This document shows positions 18,873 to 29,600 of a stretch of DNA of 64,000 nt, in pieces (position 1 is the stretch's first letter; each line of letters opens with the position of its first letter). The notes below the pieces were generated by a model that saw only the letters and a list, made by a program, of their open reading frames with translations, made no database searches and was not told the origin of the DNA. A program made the position numbers and the translations under genes. Origin of the DNA: Syntrophaceae bacterium UBA6109 (lineage in GTDB: Bacteria > Desulfobacterota > Syntrophia > Syntrophales > UBA6109); NCBI GenBank assembly GCA_002428445.1, contig DIWJ01000003.1:1152-65151 (forward strand), written 5' to 3'.

Positions 18873-20468
18873 TTATCCGGTGCGCACCGGCTTCTCACGC
18901 ACAACGTCGCGGGCGGTCTTGTCCTCGCGGAGCCGCAGGAAGGCCGGCTGCCGCAGAAGCCCCTCGCCGGTCCAGCCGCGAAAACCGACCTCGCAGACCA
19001 GCATCGGTTTCACCCATGTGACGGATCCGTTCGTCTGCGGCTCCACCTTGAAGGGGCGCTTCTTCCGGATCAGGGGATCCAGCTTCCCGCGGATTTCCCG
19101 GAGCGTCCGGGCGCTGAATCCGCTTCCGGTGTGGCCGATGTAGATCAGTTCTTTCCCCTCGAATACGCCCAGGACCAGCGCTCCGAAATGTTTTCTGCGG
19201 CCCCCGGGCTCCGTGAATCCTGCGATCACCCCCTCCTGCGTGAGCTGCGTCTTCACCTTCAGCCATTGCCGGCTTCTCCTGCCCGCCCGGTAAACACTTC
19301 GGACGTGTTTGGCGACGATGCCCTCGAGTCCCTTTTCGCGGGCCGCGGAGAAGAACAGGACGCCCTCCTCGAGCACGTGATCGCTGAACCGTATTTTCGG
19401 AACGGAGGGGAGAATTTCTTTCAGGAGTTCCTTTCTCCGGAGCAGGGGCAGGTTTGTCAGGTCATGGCCTGCGAGGTACAGGAGATCGAAGACGTAGTAG
19501 AGCAGATGGCCGCCGCCGGTTTTCCCGTAATCCTGCAGCATCTGGAAATCGGGATATCCCCGGTCATCGACGACCACGATTTCACCGTCCAGAATCGCGT
19601 CGAATTCGCATTTCCGCAATGCTTCCGCAATCGGGGAAAACTTCCGGTTGAAGGAGATCCCGTTTCGGGAATAGAGGCGGACGGCTCCGTCCCGTATTTC
19701 CGCCACCGCCCGGTATCCGTCCCATTTCACCTCGAAAATCCAGTCGGGATGATCAAAGGGTTCCCCGGTCAGGGTCGCCAGCATCGGCCGGATTCCGTGC
19801 GGCATCGGCCTGGCCGGCGCATCCTTCAGGTCCTCTCCCTCCAGGGCTTCCCGGAGACGGATCCGGTCCATCTTCTCCCGCGACGATTTCTGCGGTTCGG
19901 CCGCGGCGACCTCCTCCAGCGTTCTTCCGGAGAGGACGGAACGATTCCGCTGGAGGATGTCTTCCGCGGTTGCATGGCGGTCCCGTTTCTTCAGGAGCAG
20001 CCACGATTTTTCGTCCTTGCCCGTCTTGACGAGCGCGAATTCGCCCCGCAGCTTTTCCCCGTCGAGAGCAAACTTGATCGTCCCCTTTTTCAACCCGTCG
20101 CGAAGGCGCTTCGTGCCTGCTTTTCCGGCTCCCGCTGCGGGATAGGAATAGGCGCCCCTGTCCCAGATGATGACGCTTCCCGCCCCGTAATTGCCCTCCG
20201 GGATCACGCCCTCGAAGTCCCGGTAATCGAGGGGGTGGTCCTCCACCATGACGGCCAGCCTCTTTACGGAGGGATCCAGGGACGGTCCCCTGGGCACCGC
20301 CCAGCTCTTCAGCACCCCTGCCATCTCGAGCCGGAGGTCGTAGTGAAGGGCCCGGGCGGCGTGCTTATGAACGACAAAAGTGGGACGGGCCTCTCCGGCC
20401 CCGGGACCGGGTTTCGGTTCGGGCGTCCTGTCGAAGCTGCGTTTCGATGCGTAATCCTTCAGAGCCAT
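18873..20468 (-). CDS. ligD: ATP-dependent DNA ligase D, phosphoesterase plus ligase part
   Basis: A 531-residue NHEJ enzyme. Residues about 20-130 are the 3'-phosphoesterase domain (FVVHKHAARALHYDLRLE, FEGVIPEGNYGAGSVIIWDRG). The ATP ligase follows with catalytic lysine in FEVKWDGYRAV, then LDGEIVVVDDRG and GLEGIVAKH, and an OB fold. The polymerase domain that usually completes LigD is a separate gene directly upstream; stop and start are separated by a single base (TGA-C-ATG). Seals Ku-bound double-strand breaks. It is last in the four-gene operon. Confidence 0.93.
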   Translation of the reverse strand: MALKDYASKRSFDRTPEPKPGPGAGEARPTFVVHKHAARALHYDLRLEMAGVLKSWAVPRGPSLDPSVKRLAVMVEDHPLDYRDFEGVIPEGNYGAGSVIIWDRGAYSYPAAGAGKAGTKRLRDGLKKGTIKFALDGEKLRGEFALVKTGKDEKSWLLLKKRDRHATAEDILQRNRSVLSGRTLEEVAAAEPQKSSREKMDRIRLREALEGEDLKDAPARPMPHGIRPMLATLTGEPFDHPDWIFEVKWDGYRAVAEIRDGAVRLYSRNGISFNRKFSPIAEALRKCEFDAILDGEIVVVDDRGYPDFQMLQDYGKTGGGHLLYYVFDLLYLAGHDLTNLPLLRRKELLKEILPSVPKIRFSDHVLEEGVLFFSAAREKGLEGIVAKHVRSVYRAGRRSRQWLKVKTQLTQEGVIAGFTEPGGRRKHFGALVLGVFEGKELIYIGHTGSGFSARTLREIRGKLDPLIRKKRPFKVEPQTNGSVTWVKPMLVCEVGFRGWTGEGLLRQPAFLRLREDKTARDVVREKPVRTG

Positions 20469-20469
20469 G

Positions 20470-21372
20470 TCATCGATGGGGAAGCCGCTGCTTCCTGGCG
20501 AGCATTTCCCGAAAGAGGTCGCCGTCCTTTTCCACCCGGCGCAGGGCTTCCGAGTGCAGGACCTGCAGGGGTTCCGTGTCGGCTCGATCGACTGCCTTCT
20601 CCACGTCCTCCCAGGCAAGGGGAAAGGAAACCGTCGGCTTTTCCCGGGCCCGCAGGGAATAGACGCAGACCATCGTCTTGGAGGGATCGTTCTGGGACCA
20701 GTTGATGAAGACCTTTTCCCGGCGGTATTCCTTCGCCATCCTGGCCGTCGCGAGATCCGGATAGTGGCGCTGCAGAACCTCCGCCACGGCCCGCGCATAT
20801 CGCTTCGTGTCCGCGAACGTCGCTTCCTTGCGGTTCAAGGGGACATAGACGTGGAGCCCCTTCTGGCCCGAGGTCTTTACACAGCTGGCGAGCCGCAGCC
20901 CGGCGAAGAGATCCCGAAGGACGAGCGCCACCCGGGCGCAGGCAGACATGCCCGCCTGATCGCCGGGATCGAGATCGAAAACGACGGCGTCGGGCGTCTC
21001 CGGGGAATCGGCCCGGGCCAGCGGCACATGCAATTCGAGAGAGGCCAGGTTTTCCACCCAGATCAGCGTGTTCAGATCGTTGACCAGACACGCCGTCATA
21101 CGCTCCCGTCCGTGGGAGACCTCGGCGGTCTTCACCCAAGGCGGCCGGTGGGACGGACAGCGCTTTTCGAAAAAAAATTCTCTTTCCACTCCTTCGGGGT
21201 AGCGCTTCAGCGTCAGGGCGCGGTCTTTCAGGTGGGGCAGGATGAAGGGAGACATCCGGCGGTAGTATTCCAGGACATGGGCCTTCGTGAAGCCGTAGGA
21301 GGGATAGAGATCCTTCTCCAGGTTCGAGAGGGGAAGGCTCTTCCCGGCGACTTCCGCAACTTTCCTGCTCAT
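20470..21372 (-). CDS. LigD polymerase/primase domain as a stand-alone protein
   Basis: A 300-residue archaeo-eukaryotic-primase-type polymerase that fills gaps at NHEJ ends. Motifs: LEKDLYPSYGFTKAHVLEYY near the N-terminus, metal-binding VVFDLDPGD, and SGQKGLHVYVPLN. It overlaps the upstream Ku gene by four bases (ATGA) and precedes the ligase gene by one base, so translation is coupled. Gene order Pol then PE-Lig mirrors the mycobacterial LigD domain order. Confidence 0.93.
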   Translation of the reverse strand: MSRKVAEVAGKSLPLSNLEKDLYPSYGFTKAHVLEYYRRMSPFILPHLKDRALTLKRYPEGVEREFFFEKRCPSHRPPWVKTAEVSHGRERMTACLVNDLNTLIWVENLASLELHVPLARADSPETPDAVVFDLDPGDQAGMSACARVALVLRDLFAGLRLASCVKTSGQKGLHVYVPLNRKEATFADTKRYARAVAEVLQRHYPDLATARMAKEYRREKVFINWSQNDPSKTMVCVYSLRAREKPTVSFPLAWEDVEKAVDRADTEPLQVLHSEALRRVEKDGDLFREMLARKQRLPHR

Positions 21373-22187
21373 CGGTCCTTCTTCGCCCTGCGCATGCTTT
21401 CTTCCAGCACCGCGACCAGGTCGGCGGGGCCCTCCCCGTCGCCCTCTTCGAGCCCGGGCGCCTGCACCGGTCCTCTTTCCTTCGCCAGTTTCTTCAAGAG
21501 CTTCAGGATCTTCTTCCGGCGCTCGTCCGCATAGGGATCGGGATAAAAATCGGCAACCATCCCCCTGATGATTTTTTTCAGGCCGCCCGTGTCTTCGGCC
21601 CCGGCTGTTTCCTCCCCCGGCGCGATTTCCCCGTCGGACAGGAGCTCTTCGCCGTAATGGAGCGTGATCAGGGACAGCGCCCCTTCCGTGCTCTTGACGG
21701 CGACGAGATACTCCCGTTCGCCGAGGACGAATTTTGCCAGCCCCGCCTTGTTCGTCCGGCGCAGAACTTCGGCCAACAGGCAGTAGGATTTTTCGCCCCC
21801 TTTGGCGGGAACGAGATAGTAGGGGTGGTCGTAGTAGATCGGGTCCACGTCGTTCATATCGATGAATTCGACGATTTCGATGGTGCGGCTCCGTTCCGGC
21901 GAAACGGATTCCAGTTCCTCGTCCGTGATCACGATGTATTTGCCGGGGCTGATTTCGTATCCCCGGATCATCTCATCGGGGGGAATGATTTTTTCGTCCT
22001 TCGGGCAGACCATTCTTCTCAGCAGGGGGGAATAATCCCGGCTGTGGAGCATGCGAAACGAAACGCGGCCGGGCTCGACGGCGCGGACGAGCTGCACGGG
22101 GATCGCCACCAGGCTGAAACTGATCGTCCCGGTCCAGATGGCCTGCAGGGCGACTTCCCTGTCCTTGTTCGAAGACGGCTTGGGCAT
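21369..22187 (-). CDS. ku: Ku protein, copy 1
   Basis: A 272-residue bacterial Ku that forms a ring dimer on broken DNA ends and recruits LigD. IWTGTISFSLVAIPVQLVRAV opens the Ku core, and YYDHPYYLVPAKGGEKSYCLLAEVL is typical. The C-terminus is lysine- and arginine-rich (ERRKKILKLLKKLAKERG), then acidic. ATG follows the stop of the other Ku gene directly (TAG-ATG). Sequence differs clearly from copy 2, so they may act as a heterodimer. Confidence 0.93.
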   Translation of the reverse strand: MPKPSSNKDREVALQAIWTGTISFSLVAIPVQLVRAVEPGRVSFRMLHSRDYSPLLRRMVCPKDEKIIPPDEMIRGYEISPGKYIVITDEELESVSPERSRTIEIVEFIDMNDVDPIYYDHPYYLVPAKGGEKSYCLLAEVLRRTNKAGLAKFVLGEREYLVAVKSTEGALSLITLHYGEELLSDGEIAPGEETAGAEDTGGLKKIIRGMVADFYPDPYADERRKKILKLLKKLAKERGPVQAPGLEEGDGEGPADLVAVLEESMRRAKKDR

Positions 22188-22958
22188 CTAGGCAACCTTT
22201 TTCAGGCTCGCTTCAAGCGCCTGCAGCAGCCTGTCCGGCGCCGTCGGTTTCAGGCGCCGGGGCCGCAGGATCGCAATCTTTTCTCCGCGGGCCTTCCTGT
22301 CGATCAAGGCCTGGAGCTTCTTCTGATGCTCGTTTCCGAATTTCTGCGGCGCAAAGGGGGCCGTCAACTGTTGGATCAGATCGCTGCCGATCTTCAGTTC
22401 CTTTTCCGACAGGGGAATGTCCGGCAGATCGAGAGACTTTACCGGAATCACTTCGTCGGCGTGCCGCAGGGCGTTCAGGCGGAGGGTCCTGCCCCTTGCC
22501 TGCAGGGCCCCGAGGTAGGAGCGCTTGCGCATGGTCCAGGTGCAGATGCCTGCCACATCCATTTCCCGCATCGCGGCGAGGAGGGCGACGTAGCCCCTGA
22601 ACTGTCCGTCCGGCTCCAGGTAGTAGAGGCGATCCAGGAAGACCGGATCGATCTGCCCGGTTTTTACGAAATGGCGGACCTCGATTGCCCGGCTCTCTTC
22701 GGGCTCGGTCTGCTCGATGTCCGCGGGATCGACGAGGAGGTACTTCCCTTCCTCCCATGCAAATCCCCGGGCCTGTTCCTCCGGCGGCACGGGGACTTTT
22801 TCATAGGCGCAGACCATCTGTTGCCTCAGCCTGATATGATCGCGCCGGTGGAGGAGGTGAAACGAAATCCGCTCTTCGCGGACCGCTGCATGCAGCTTCA
22901 CCGGCACGCCGATGGCCCCGAAAGAGATCGTTCCCTTCCAGATGCTTCTTCCCGCCAT
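22188..22958 (-). CDS. ku: Ku protein, copy 2 (first gene of the NHEJ operon)
   Basis: A 256-residue Ku homologue: SIWKGTISFGAIGVPVKLHAAV, YYLEPDGQFRGYVALLAAM, KELKIGSDLIQQLTAPFAP, and a basic tail (RPRRLKPTAPDRLLQALEASLKKVA). Start at 22958 has GGGGA upstream; a GTG at 23036 would add a non-conserved leader. It heads the operon Ku-Ku-Pol-Lig and is divergent from the sensor kinase at 23218. Confidence 0.92.
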   Translation of the reverse strand: MAGRSIWKGTISFGAIGVPVKLHAAVREERISFHLLHRRDHIRLRQQMVCAYEKVPVPPEEQARGFAWEEGKYLLVDPADIEQTEPEESRAIEVRHFVKTGQIDPVFLDRLYYLEPDGQFRGYVALLAAMREMDVAGICTWTMRKRSYLGALQARGRTLRLNALRHADEVIPVKSLDLPDIPLSEKELKIGSDLIQQLTAPFAPQKFGNEHQKKLQALIDRKARGEKIAILRPRRLKPTAPDRLLQALEASLKKVA

Positions 22959-23075
22959 GGAAAATCCCCGCAATTCTTCTCCTGCCGTCCCGTCGACGGC
23001 TTCCGTCCCGACATGCGACGGGGGAACTCCCGTCACATGAAGATGTCACCTTGAAATGCGATATGCCATCAGGGT

Positions 23076-23104
23076 TTGACTGAAATTGAGATTCGAAATA
23101 TCTG
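23076..23104 (+). promoter_or_regulatory. Candidate promoter of the kinase-regulator operon
   Basis: TTGACT (23076-23081), 17 bp, TATCTG (23099-23104). The -35 is good and the -10 is weak. Confidence 0.35.
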
Positions 23105-23217
23105 AAGCGCCATGAAAAATCCTTTACAAAACGGCGGGCGTCCGCTTACCATGAATCGGGCCGGACCCTCCAAATATCGCGTAGGTGCCGGCCATGAACC
23201 TGTGAAGGGATCCAAGA

Positions 23218-26154
23218 ATGGACAAGACTCTGCATATTCTCGTCCTGGAAGACAATCCGGCGGATGCCGAACTGATCGAGTTTGAATTGCAGGAAGCGGG
23301 GATCTCCTTTGACGCGAAAGTGGTCGCGACGGAGAAGGATTTTCTGCACGAGCTGCAGGCATTTTCCCCCGACCTGATCCTTTCCGACTACGACCTTCCC
23401 TGCTACACCGGGGCGCAGGCCCTGGCCGAAGCAAAGAGACTGTGTCCCGATATCCCTTTTCTCCTCGTGACCGGCGCCATCAGCGAAGACAGGGCCATCG
23501 ATACGCTTACCGGCGGCGCGAAGGATTATGTCATGAAAAGCCGCCTCAACAGGCTCGCGCCGGCCGTCCGGAGGGCCCTTGCGGAGGCGGAAGAGGTCCG
23601 GGCCCATCGGGCGGCGGAGGCGGCCCTGAGGGAAAGCGAGCGGACTGCCCGCCAGCAGCTGGAGGAGATCCATTCGATCTATGACTCCGCCCCGGTCGGG
23701 TTGTGCGTCGTGGACCGTGACCTTCGCTATGTCCGCATCAACCAGATGATGGCCGAATTTAACGGTGTTCCGGCAGCCGATCATATCGGCAGGACCGTTC
23801 GGGAAGTTGTTCCGGGTCTTGCCCCGTTGATTGAGGCGGCGTCGGAGCGCGTCTTCCATTCCGGCGAGCCCGCCCTGGATGTGGAGTTTCGGGGTGCGAC
23901 GATCGCCCAGCCCCATGTTCAGCGCATCTGGGTGGCAAGCCTTCTCCCGCTGAAAGATGCGGCCGGTCAAGTGACCGGCATCAGCGTCGTCGCGGAGGAG
24001 ATCACCGAACGCAGAAGGATGGAAGAGGCGCTCCGCAAATCCTACAGGAATGTCGAGGATCAGGTTCAGAAGAGGACGGCCGAGCTGCAGGCCATCCTGG
24101 ACCTGGCGCCGGTCGCCATCTGGATCGCCCACGACCCGCAATGCCGGCAGATCACGGGCAATGCCTACGCCGACGAGATCATGCAGACTTCGCGCGGCGG
24201 TAACATATCCCGCAGCGCCGGACCCGGCGAAGCGGCCGTGTCTTACAAGGTCCTTCGCGGCGGCATCGAGTTGAAACCCGCGGAACTGCCTGCCCAGATC
24301 GCCGCCGCCACCGGGGAACCGGTCGCCAATGCCGAAGTGGAGCTGGTCTTCTCCGGCGGGCGGCGGGTCCATCTGCTCATGGGCGCCGTCCCCCTGTTCG
24401 ATGCCGAAGGACGCGTGCGCGGGGCCATTGCGGCGGGCGCGGACATGACCTCATTCAAGGAAGCGGAGGCCGTCGTCCTGAGGAACAACCGGCGGATGGA
24501 GATCCTGTCGCTTGTCAGCAGCCGCCTGCTGGCCAGCGACAATCCCCAGGGGCTCGTGGAAGAACTGTGCCGCGAGGTGATGGAATTTCTGGATTGTCAG
24601 GCCTTCTTCAACTTTCTGGTGGACCCCGTCCTGAAGAAACTGCACCTGAACGCCTGTGCGGGCATCCCGGAAGAGACGGCAAAAGCGATCGAGTGGCTGG
24701 ACTACGGTGTCGCCGTCTGCGGCTGCGCCGCGCGGGACGCCGTCCGCATCGTGGCGGAGAATATCCCGACGACGCCGGACGTCCGAACGGAGCTGGTCAA
24801 GTCCTTCGGAATCAAGGCCTATGCCTGTCATCCCCTGATGGCGGAGGGGCGGGTCATCGGCACCCTGTCCTTCGGCACGAAATCCAGGACCAGCTTCAGT
24901 GCCGACGATCTGGCCATGATGAAGGACGTCGCGAATCAGGTCGCCATTGCTGTGCACCGCATTCTCAATGAAGCGGCGCTGCGCAACGCCCATTCCCAGC
25001 TGGAAAAGGTCGTAGAGGACCGGACGGCCGAACTGCAGAAGACCCTGGCCGGATTGCGGGATGAAAAGCGGCGCTTCATGGAAGTCCTCGATGCGCTGCC
25101 CGCCTACGTGATCCTGCTGACGCCGGACTATCACGTCGCCTTCGAGAACCGTTTTTTCCGGGAGCGCTTCGGCGAGGCAAGCGGACGGCGCTGCTTCGGG
25201 TTCCTGTTCGGACGGGACGAGCCCTGTGAAATCTGCGAGACCTACAAAGTGCTGAAGAGCATGGAGCGCCATGAATGGGAGTGGACGGGTCCGGACGGCC
25301 GCAATTACTACATCTTCGACTTCCCGTTTACCGATACGGACGGGACGACGCTGATCCTGGAGATGGGCCTCGATGTCACCGAGAAAAAGCGGATGGACGC
25401 GGAGCTGGAGACGTACCGTCATCGCCTCGAAGAAATGGTGAAGCTGCGCACGGCGCAGCTGGAAGAGGTCAACCGCGAGCTGGAGAGTTTCAGCTACTCC
25501 GTCTCGCACGATCTGCGCGCTCCGCTTCGCGCCATTGACGGCTTTTCCCTGATGCTTCTCCGCGACCTCAACGACAAACTGGATGAGGGGGCGAAGCGCA
25601 GGCTCGGGGTCATCCGGAGCCACACTGCGAAAATGGGACAGCTGATCGACGACGTGCTCGCTTTTTCCCGGATCGGCCGGGAGGCCATGACCATGTCCGC
25701 AGTCGATATGCATTCTCTCGTTTCCGATGCCTGGGAGAACCTCGCTGCCGCCGAGGCAGGGAGGAACATCGCCATGAACATCCTGCCCCTGCCCGCGGGT
25801 TACGGCGACGCCAGATATATCCGGCAGGTCTTTGCCAATCTGCTCTCCAATGCCGTGAAGTTCAGCAGAAATGCGGGCCGGGCGGCGATTGAAGTGGGGG
25901 GCAGGGAAGACAAGGGCGAAAACGTCTATTACGTCCGCGATAACGGGATCGGGTTTGACATGCGATATTACGATCGGCTCTTCGGAATCTTTCAGCGGCT
26001 GCATCGCGACGACGAGTTTGAAGGAACAGGCGTGGGGCTGTCCATCGTGAAGCGGATTGTCGAGAATCACGGCGGCCGCGTATGGGCAGAAGGAAAGGTG
26101 AACGGGGGGGCGGTGTTCTACTTCACCCTCCCGCACGAAAGGGACCTGCAATGA
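23218..26154 (+). CDS. Sensor histidine kinase, REC-PAS-GAF type
   Basis: A 978-residue soluble kinase. The receiver comes first (VLEDNPADAELIEFELQ, phospho-Asp57 in LILSDYDLP). PAS units follow near residues 140-270 and 290-420, a GAF domain near 420-590 and another PAS near 610-720. HisKA has His764 (SVSHDLRAPLRAIDGFS), and HATPase boxes are FANLLSNAVKF, VRDNGIGFD and GTGVGLSIVKRIV. The kinase core is of the bacteriophytochrome type that pairs with Rcp1-like regulators, and exactly such a gene follows with ATGA overlap. No chromophore cysteine was identified. Confidence 0.92.
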   Translation: MDKTLHILVLEDNPADAELIEFELQEAGISFDAKVVATEKDFLHELQAFSPDLILSDYDLPCYTGAQALAEAKRLCPDIPFLLVTGAISEDRAIDTLTGGAKDYVMKSRLNRLAPAVRRALAEAEEVRAHRAAEAALRESERTARQQLEEIHSIYDSAPVGLCVVDRDLRYVRINQMMAEFNGVPAADHIGRTVREVVPGLAPLIEAASERVFHSGEPALDVEFRGATIAQPHVQRIWVASLLPLKDAAGQVTGISVVAEEITERRRMEEALRKSYRNVEDQVQKRTAELQAILDLAPVAIWIAHDPQCRQITGNAYADEIMQTSRGGNISRSAGPGEAAVSYKVLRGGIELKPAELPAQIAAATGEPVANAEVELVFSGGRRVHLLMGAVPLFDAEGRVRGAIAAGADMTSFKEAEAVVLRNNRRMEILSLVSSRLLASDNPQGLVEELCREVMEFLDCQAFFNFLVDPVLKKLHLNACAGIPEETAKAIEWLDYGVAVCGCAARDAVRIVAENIPTTPDVRTELVKSFGIKAYACHPLMAEGRVIGTLSFGTKSRTSFSADDLAMMKDVANQVAIAVHRILNEAALRNAHSQLEKVVEDRTAELQKTLAGLRDEKRRFMEVLDALPAYVILLTPDYHVAFENRFFRERFGEASGRRCFGFLFGRDEPCEICETYKVLKSMERHEWEWTGPDGRNYYIFDFPFTDTDGTTLILEMGLDVTEKKRMDAELETYRHRLEEMVKLRTAQLEEVNRELESFSYSVSHDLRAPLRAIDGFSLMLLRDLNDKLDEGAKRRLGVIRSHTAKMGQLIDDVLAFSRIGREAMTMSAVDMHSLVSDAWENLAAAEAGRNIAMNILPLPAGYGDARYIRQVFANLLSNAVKFSRNAGRAAIEVGGREDKGENVYYVRDNGIGFDMRYYDRLFGIFQRLHRDDEFEGTGVGLSIVKRIVENHGGRVWAEGKVNGGAVFYFTLPHERDLQ

Positions 26155-26591
26155 TTGAAACAATGCCCGACATCATCCTTGTGGAGGACAATGCCGCCGA
26201 CGAGGAGTTGACGCTGGACGCCCTCAAGGAGAATAACCTCGCCAATCGCGTCAAGGTGCTTCGGGACGGCGAAGAAGCCGTTGCGTATATCTTCAGGACC
26301 GGGCCGTACAAGGACTGCGGCATTTGCAGCCAGCCAAAGCTGATCCTGCTGGATATTCATCTGCCGAAAATCGACGGTCTCGAAATCCTGAGGCGGATCC
26401 GGTCCGACGAACGGACAAAGAAGATACCGGTCGTCGTCCTCACGTCTTCCCCGGACGACAGGTACCGGATCGAAAGTTACAACCTGGGCGTGAACAGCTA
26501 CATCGTGAAGCCCGTCGAGTTCGGCAAATTCACCGCTGCCGTAGCCCAGATAGGATTTTACTGGGCATTGCTGAACCGACCGCCTCTCTGA
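26151..26591 (+). CDS. Rcp1-like single-domain response regulator
   Basis: A 146-residue receiver with no output domain. Acidic pair in ILVEDNAADEELTLDAL, phospho-acceptor Asp68 in LILLDIHLPKIDGLEIL, TSS switch residue in VVVLTSSPDD, and Lys in YIVKPVEF. The longer beta4 region matches the Rcp1 family that partners phytochrome-type kinases. Its ATG overlaps the kinase stop (ATGA), so the pair is translationally coupled. Its partner downstream of phosphorylation is not visible. Confidence 0.92.
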   Translation: MIETMPDIILVEDNAADEELTLDALKENNLANRVKVLRDGEEAVAYIFRTGPYKDCGICSQPKLILLDIHLPKIDGLEILRRIRSDERTKKIPVVVLTSSPDDRYRIESYNLGVNSYIVKPVEFGKFTAAVAQIGFYWALLNRPPL

Positions 26592-26620
26592 AAACATTCG
26601 ACCAGGATCGGGCCCATTTC

Positions 26621-29600
26621 ATGCCGCATATTCTCGGGATAGACGTCGGTTCCGTCGCGCTTTCGCTGGCCCTCGTCGATGAAAAAAGGACGGTCGTTTC
26701 CTCCGCCTACCGGTTCCATCGCGGCGCCATCCGGGAAACCCTCCGGTCCATGATGGCGGACCTGGACATCCGGCGGATCGGAGGCGTCGCCATGACGCTC
26801 TCCGGCCCCGACCTTCTCCACAGCGTCACGCGCTACGACATCCAGATCGCCATCATCGCCGCCGCAAGGCACTACCACCGGGATGTAGGAAGCATCCTCT
26901 TTGTGGGGGGCGAGAACTTCGGGCTGATCACGTTCAATGAACTGGGCGAATACGAACGCTACCGGGCGAATACCTCCTGCGCCGCCGGCACGGGCAGTTT
27001 CCTCGACCAGCAGGCAAAACGGCTCAATTTGAAAAGCATCGAGACCCTGAGCACGATCGCCTTCTGCAACAAGGAAAATCCGCCGAAGATCGCGACGCGC
27101 TGCGCCGTCTTCGCCAAAACGGATCTGATTCACGCTCAGCAGGAGGGGTACTCGGTCGGCCAGATCAGCGACGGACTTTGCGAAGGACTTGCCAGGAACG
27201 TCATCGATACACTGATGCCCGGCCAGGACGTCCGGACGCCGCTGATCCTTGCCGGCGGCGTTTCCATGAATCAGGCCGTTGTCAAACATTTCCAGCGCCT
27301 CCTGAAGGAAGAACCCGTTGTCGGGGAATTCAGCCACCTGTATGGCGCCATCGGCGCGGCCCTCCTGCACCTCGAGGAAGCGGAGCCGCAGCCGCTCTCC
27401 GCAGGGAGTTGGGACGAACTGTTCATCGGCGGGCGGAAGGAGAAGGTCTACGGGTATCCGCCGCTGCGGCTGGAGCGGTCCGAGTACCCTGATTTTTCCA
27501 GCCTCGACCGGTATCTCTATGCGCCGAAAAAAGCCGTGAGCGGGATTGAAGTCGACATCCACGCCCAGCTGCAGGAAAGGCAGGGAGCCTACCTGGGGAT
27601 CGACGTCGGCTCGACGAGCACCAAGGCGATCCTCATCGACGAGCGGCGGCAGCCGCTGATCAGCCTGTATACGCAGACTTCGGGGCAGCCGGTCCGGGCG
27701 GTTCAGGCCCTTTTCGAATGCATCGACGACGCCGCGGCGCGCGCCGGATGCGCTTTTGTTTTTCACGGGGTCGCCACCACCGGATCGGGCAGGAAGTTCA
27801 TCGGCCGGATTGTCAACGCCGACCTGATGGTCGATGAGATTACCGCCCATGCCCGCGCCGCATATGAATTGGACGCCGAAACGGATACGATCATCGAGAT
27901 CGGCGGCCAGGATGCGAAGTTCACCGCCATGAAGAACGGCATGGTGACCGCCTCCGTGATGAACAATGTCTGCGCCGCCGGCACGGGGAGTTTTATCGAA
28001 GAGCAGGCACAGAAGCTGGGCGTGACCCTGGCGGAGTACGCGGACCGCGCGATCGGGATCCCGTCGCCGGTTTCCAGCGACCGCTGCACCGTCTTCATGG
28101 AACGGGACATCAACAACTATCTCACCGAAGGGTATTCAGTGGAGGAGGTCCTGGCCAGCGTGCTCCACTCGGTTTGCGAGAACTATCTGGCCAAGGTGGC
28201 CCAGGAGGCCAATATCGGCGAGCATGTCTGCTTCCAGGGAGCGACGGCCCGGAACCGGGCGCTGGTCGCGGCGTTCGAGCACCGCCTCCGGAAGCCGATC
28301 TTCGTGTCCCGCTTCTGCCATCTGACGGGCGCCCTCGGCGGCGCGCTGATCTTGGCGGACAACCGGATGAATTGTTCGACCTTCCGCGGATTGTCTCTGT
28401 ACCGGGAGGCCATTCCCGTCGAGCACGAAGTCTGCAGCCTCTGCCGGAACAACTGCAAGATCAACAAGGTCTCCGTTCAGGGCGAGACGGTGGCCTTCGG
28501 ATTCCTCTGCGGCCGCGATTACGACACGAAGAAGTACGTAGGACCGACGCGAAGGCAGTATGACCTTCTGAAGGAACGGCAGAAGATCTTTCAAACGGGC
28601 CCGCGGGCGAACGTCGTTCCAAACCCCGTCAAAGTCGGCATTCCCAACGCCCTCTATCTTGCCGAGGAGATGCCCTTCTGGAAGAAATTCTTCGAGACCC
28701 TGGGAGTAGAGACCGTCACGAGCGATGATTTCAAGGATGCGGTCAAGACAGGACGGGAAATCTCCGGGGCGGAATTCTGCGCCCCCATGAACGCCTTTTT
28801 CGGCCATGTGCGGCATCTGGCCGACCGGTGCGACTTCATCTTTCTGCCGGTATATATCGAATCGCGGGATGCCGGCGCCGCTCCCTACCGGTACTACTGT
28901 TATTACACCCAGTATGCCGTCTCCCTTGCCGCGGGCATCAAGCGCCTGCGCTTGCGGAATCGGGTCATCATGCCCACGATGGATCGCAGCTTCTTCCAGT
29001 CCAAGATCGAACTGTTCATGTCCCTCAAGCCGTTCCTGCCCGCCAGCTATTGGGAGATTTACCATGCCTACGAGGCGGCGCAGTCCTTTCACAGCGAAGC
29101 GCGGGAGAAGCTGAAGAGAATTTACGAACGGGAAGGCGGAGGGAAGAAGGATGTCCGCGTCGTTCTCCTCGGACGGCCGTACACGGTGCTGCAGCAGGCG
29201 ATGAACAAGGGGATCCCGGATCTTTTCGGTAATCTTCACGTCAAGGTTTTCTTCCAGGACATGCTGCCGCACGCCGGCGCGGATCCGGCCGAGATCGAGC
29301 CGCTCCTGAAGCGCCTCCACTGGAACTATGCGGCGCAGATTCTCAATGCGGCGCACTTCGCCGCGCGGGCCGAGGGGCTGTACCCGGTGTTCGTGACCTC
29401 CTTCAAATGCAGCCCGGATTCCTTTGCCGTCGAGTATTTCAGGCGGATCCTGGACCGGTACGGGAAGCCCTACCTGATCCTGGAACTCGACGAGCATGAT
29501 TCCAGCGTCGGTTACGAGACGCGGATCGAGGCGGCGCTGCGTTCGTTCCGCAACCATTTTACGGAAAAGAAACTCCGGGCGAAGCCGGCGCGCAGCCTGC

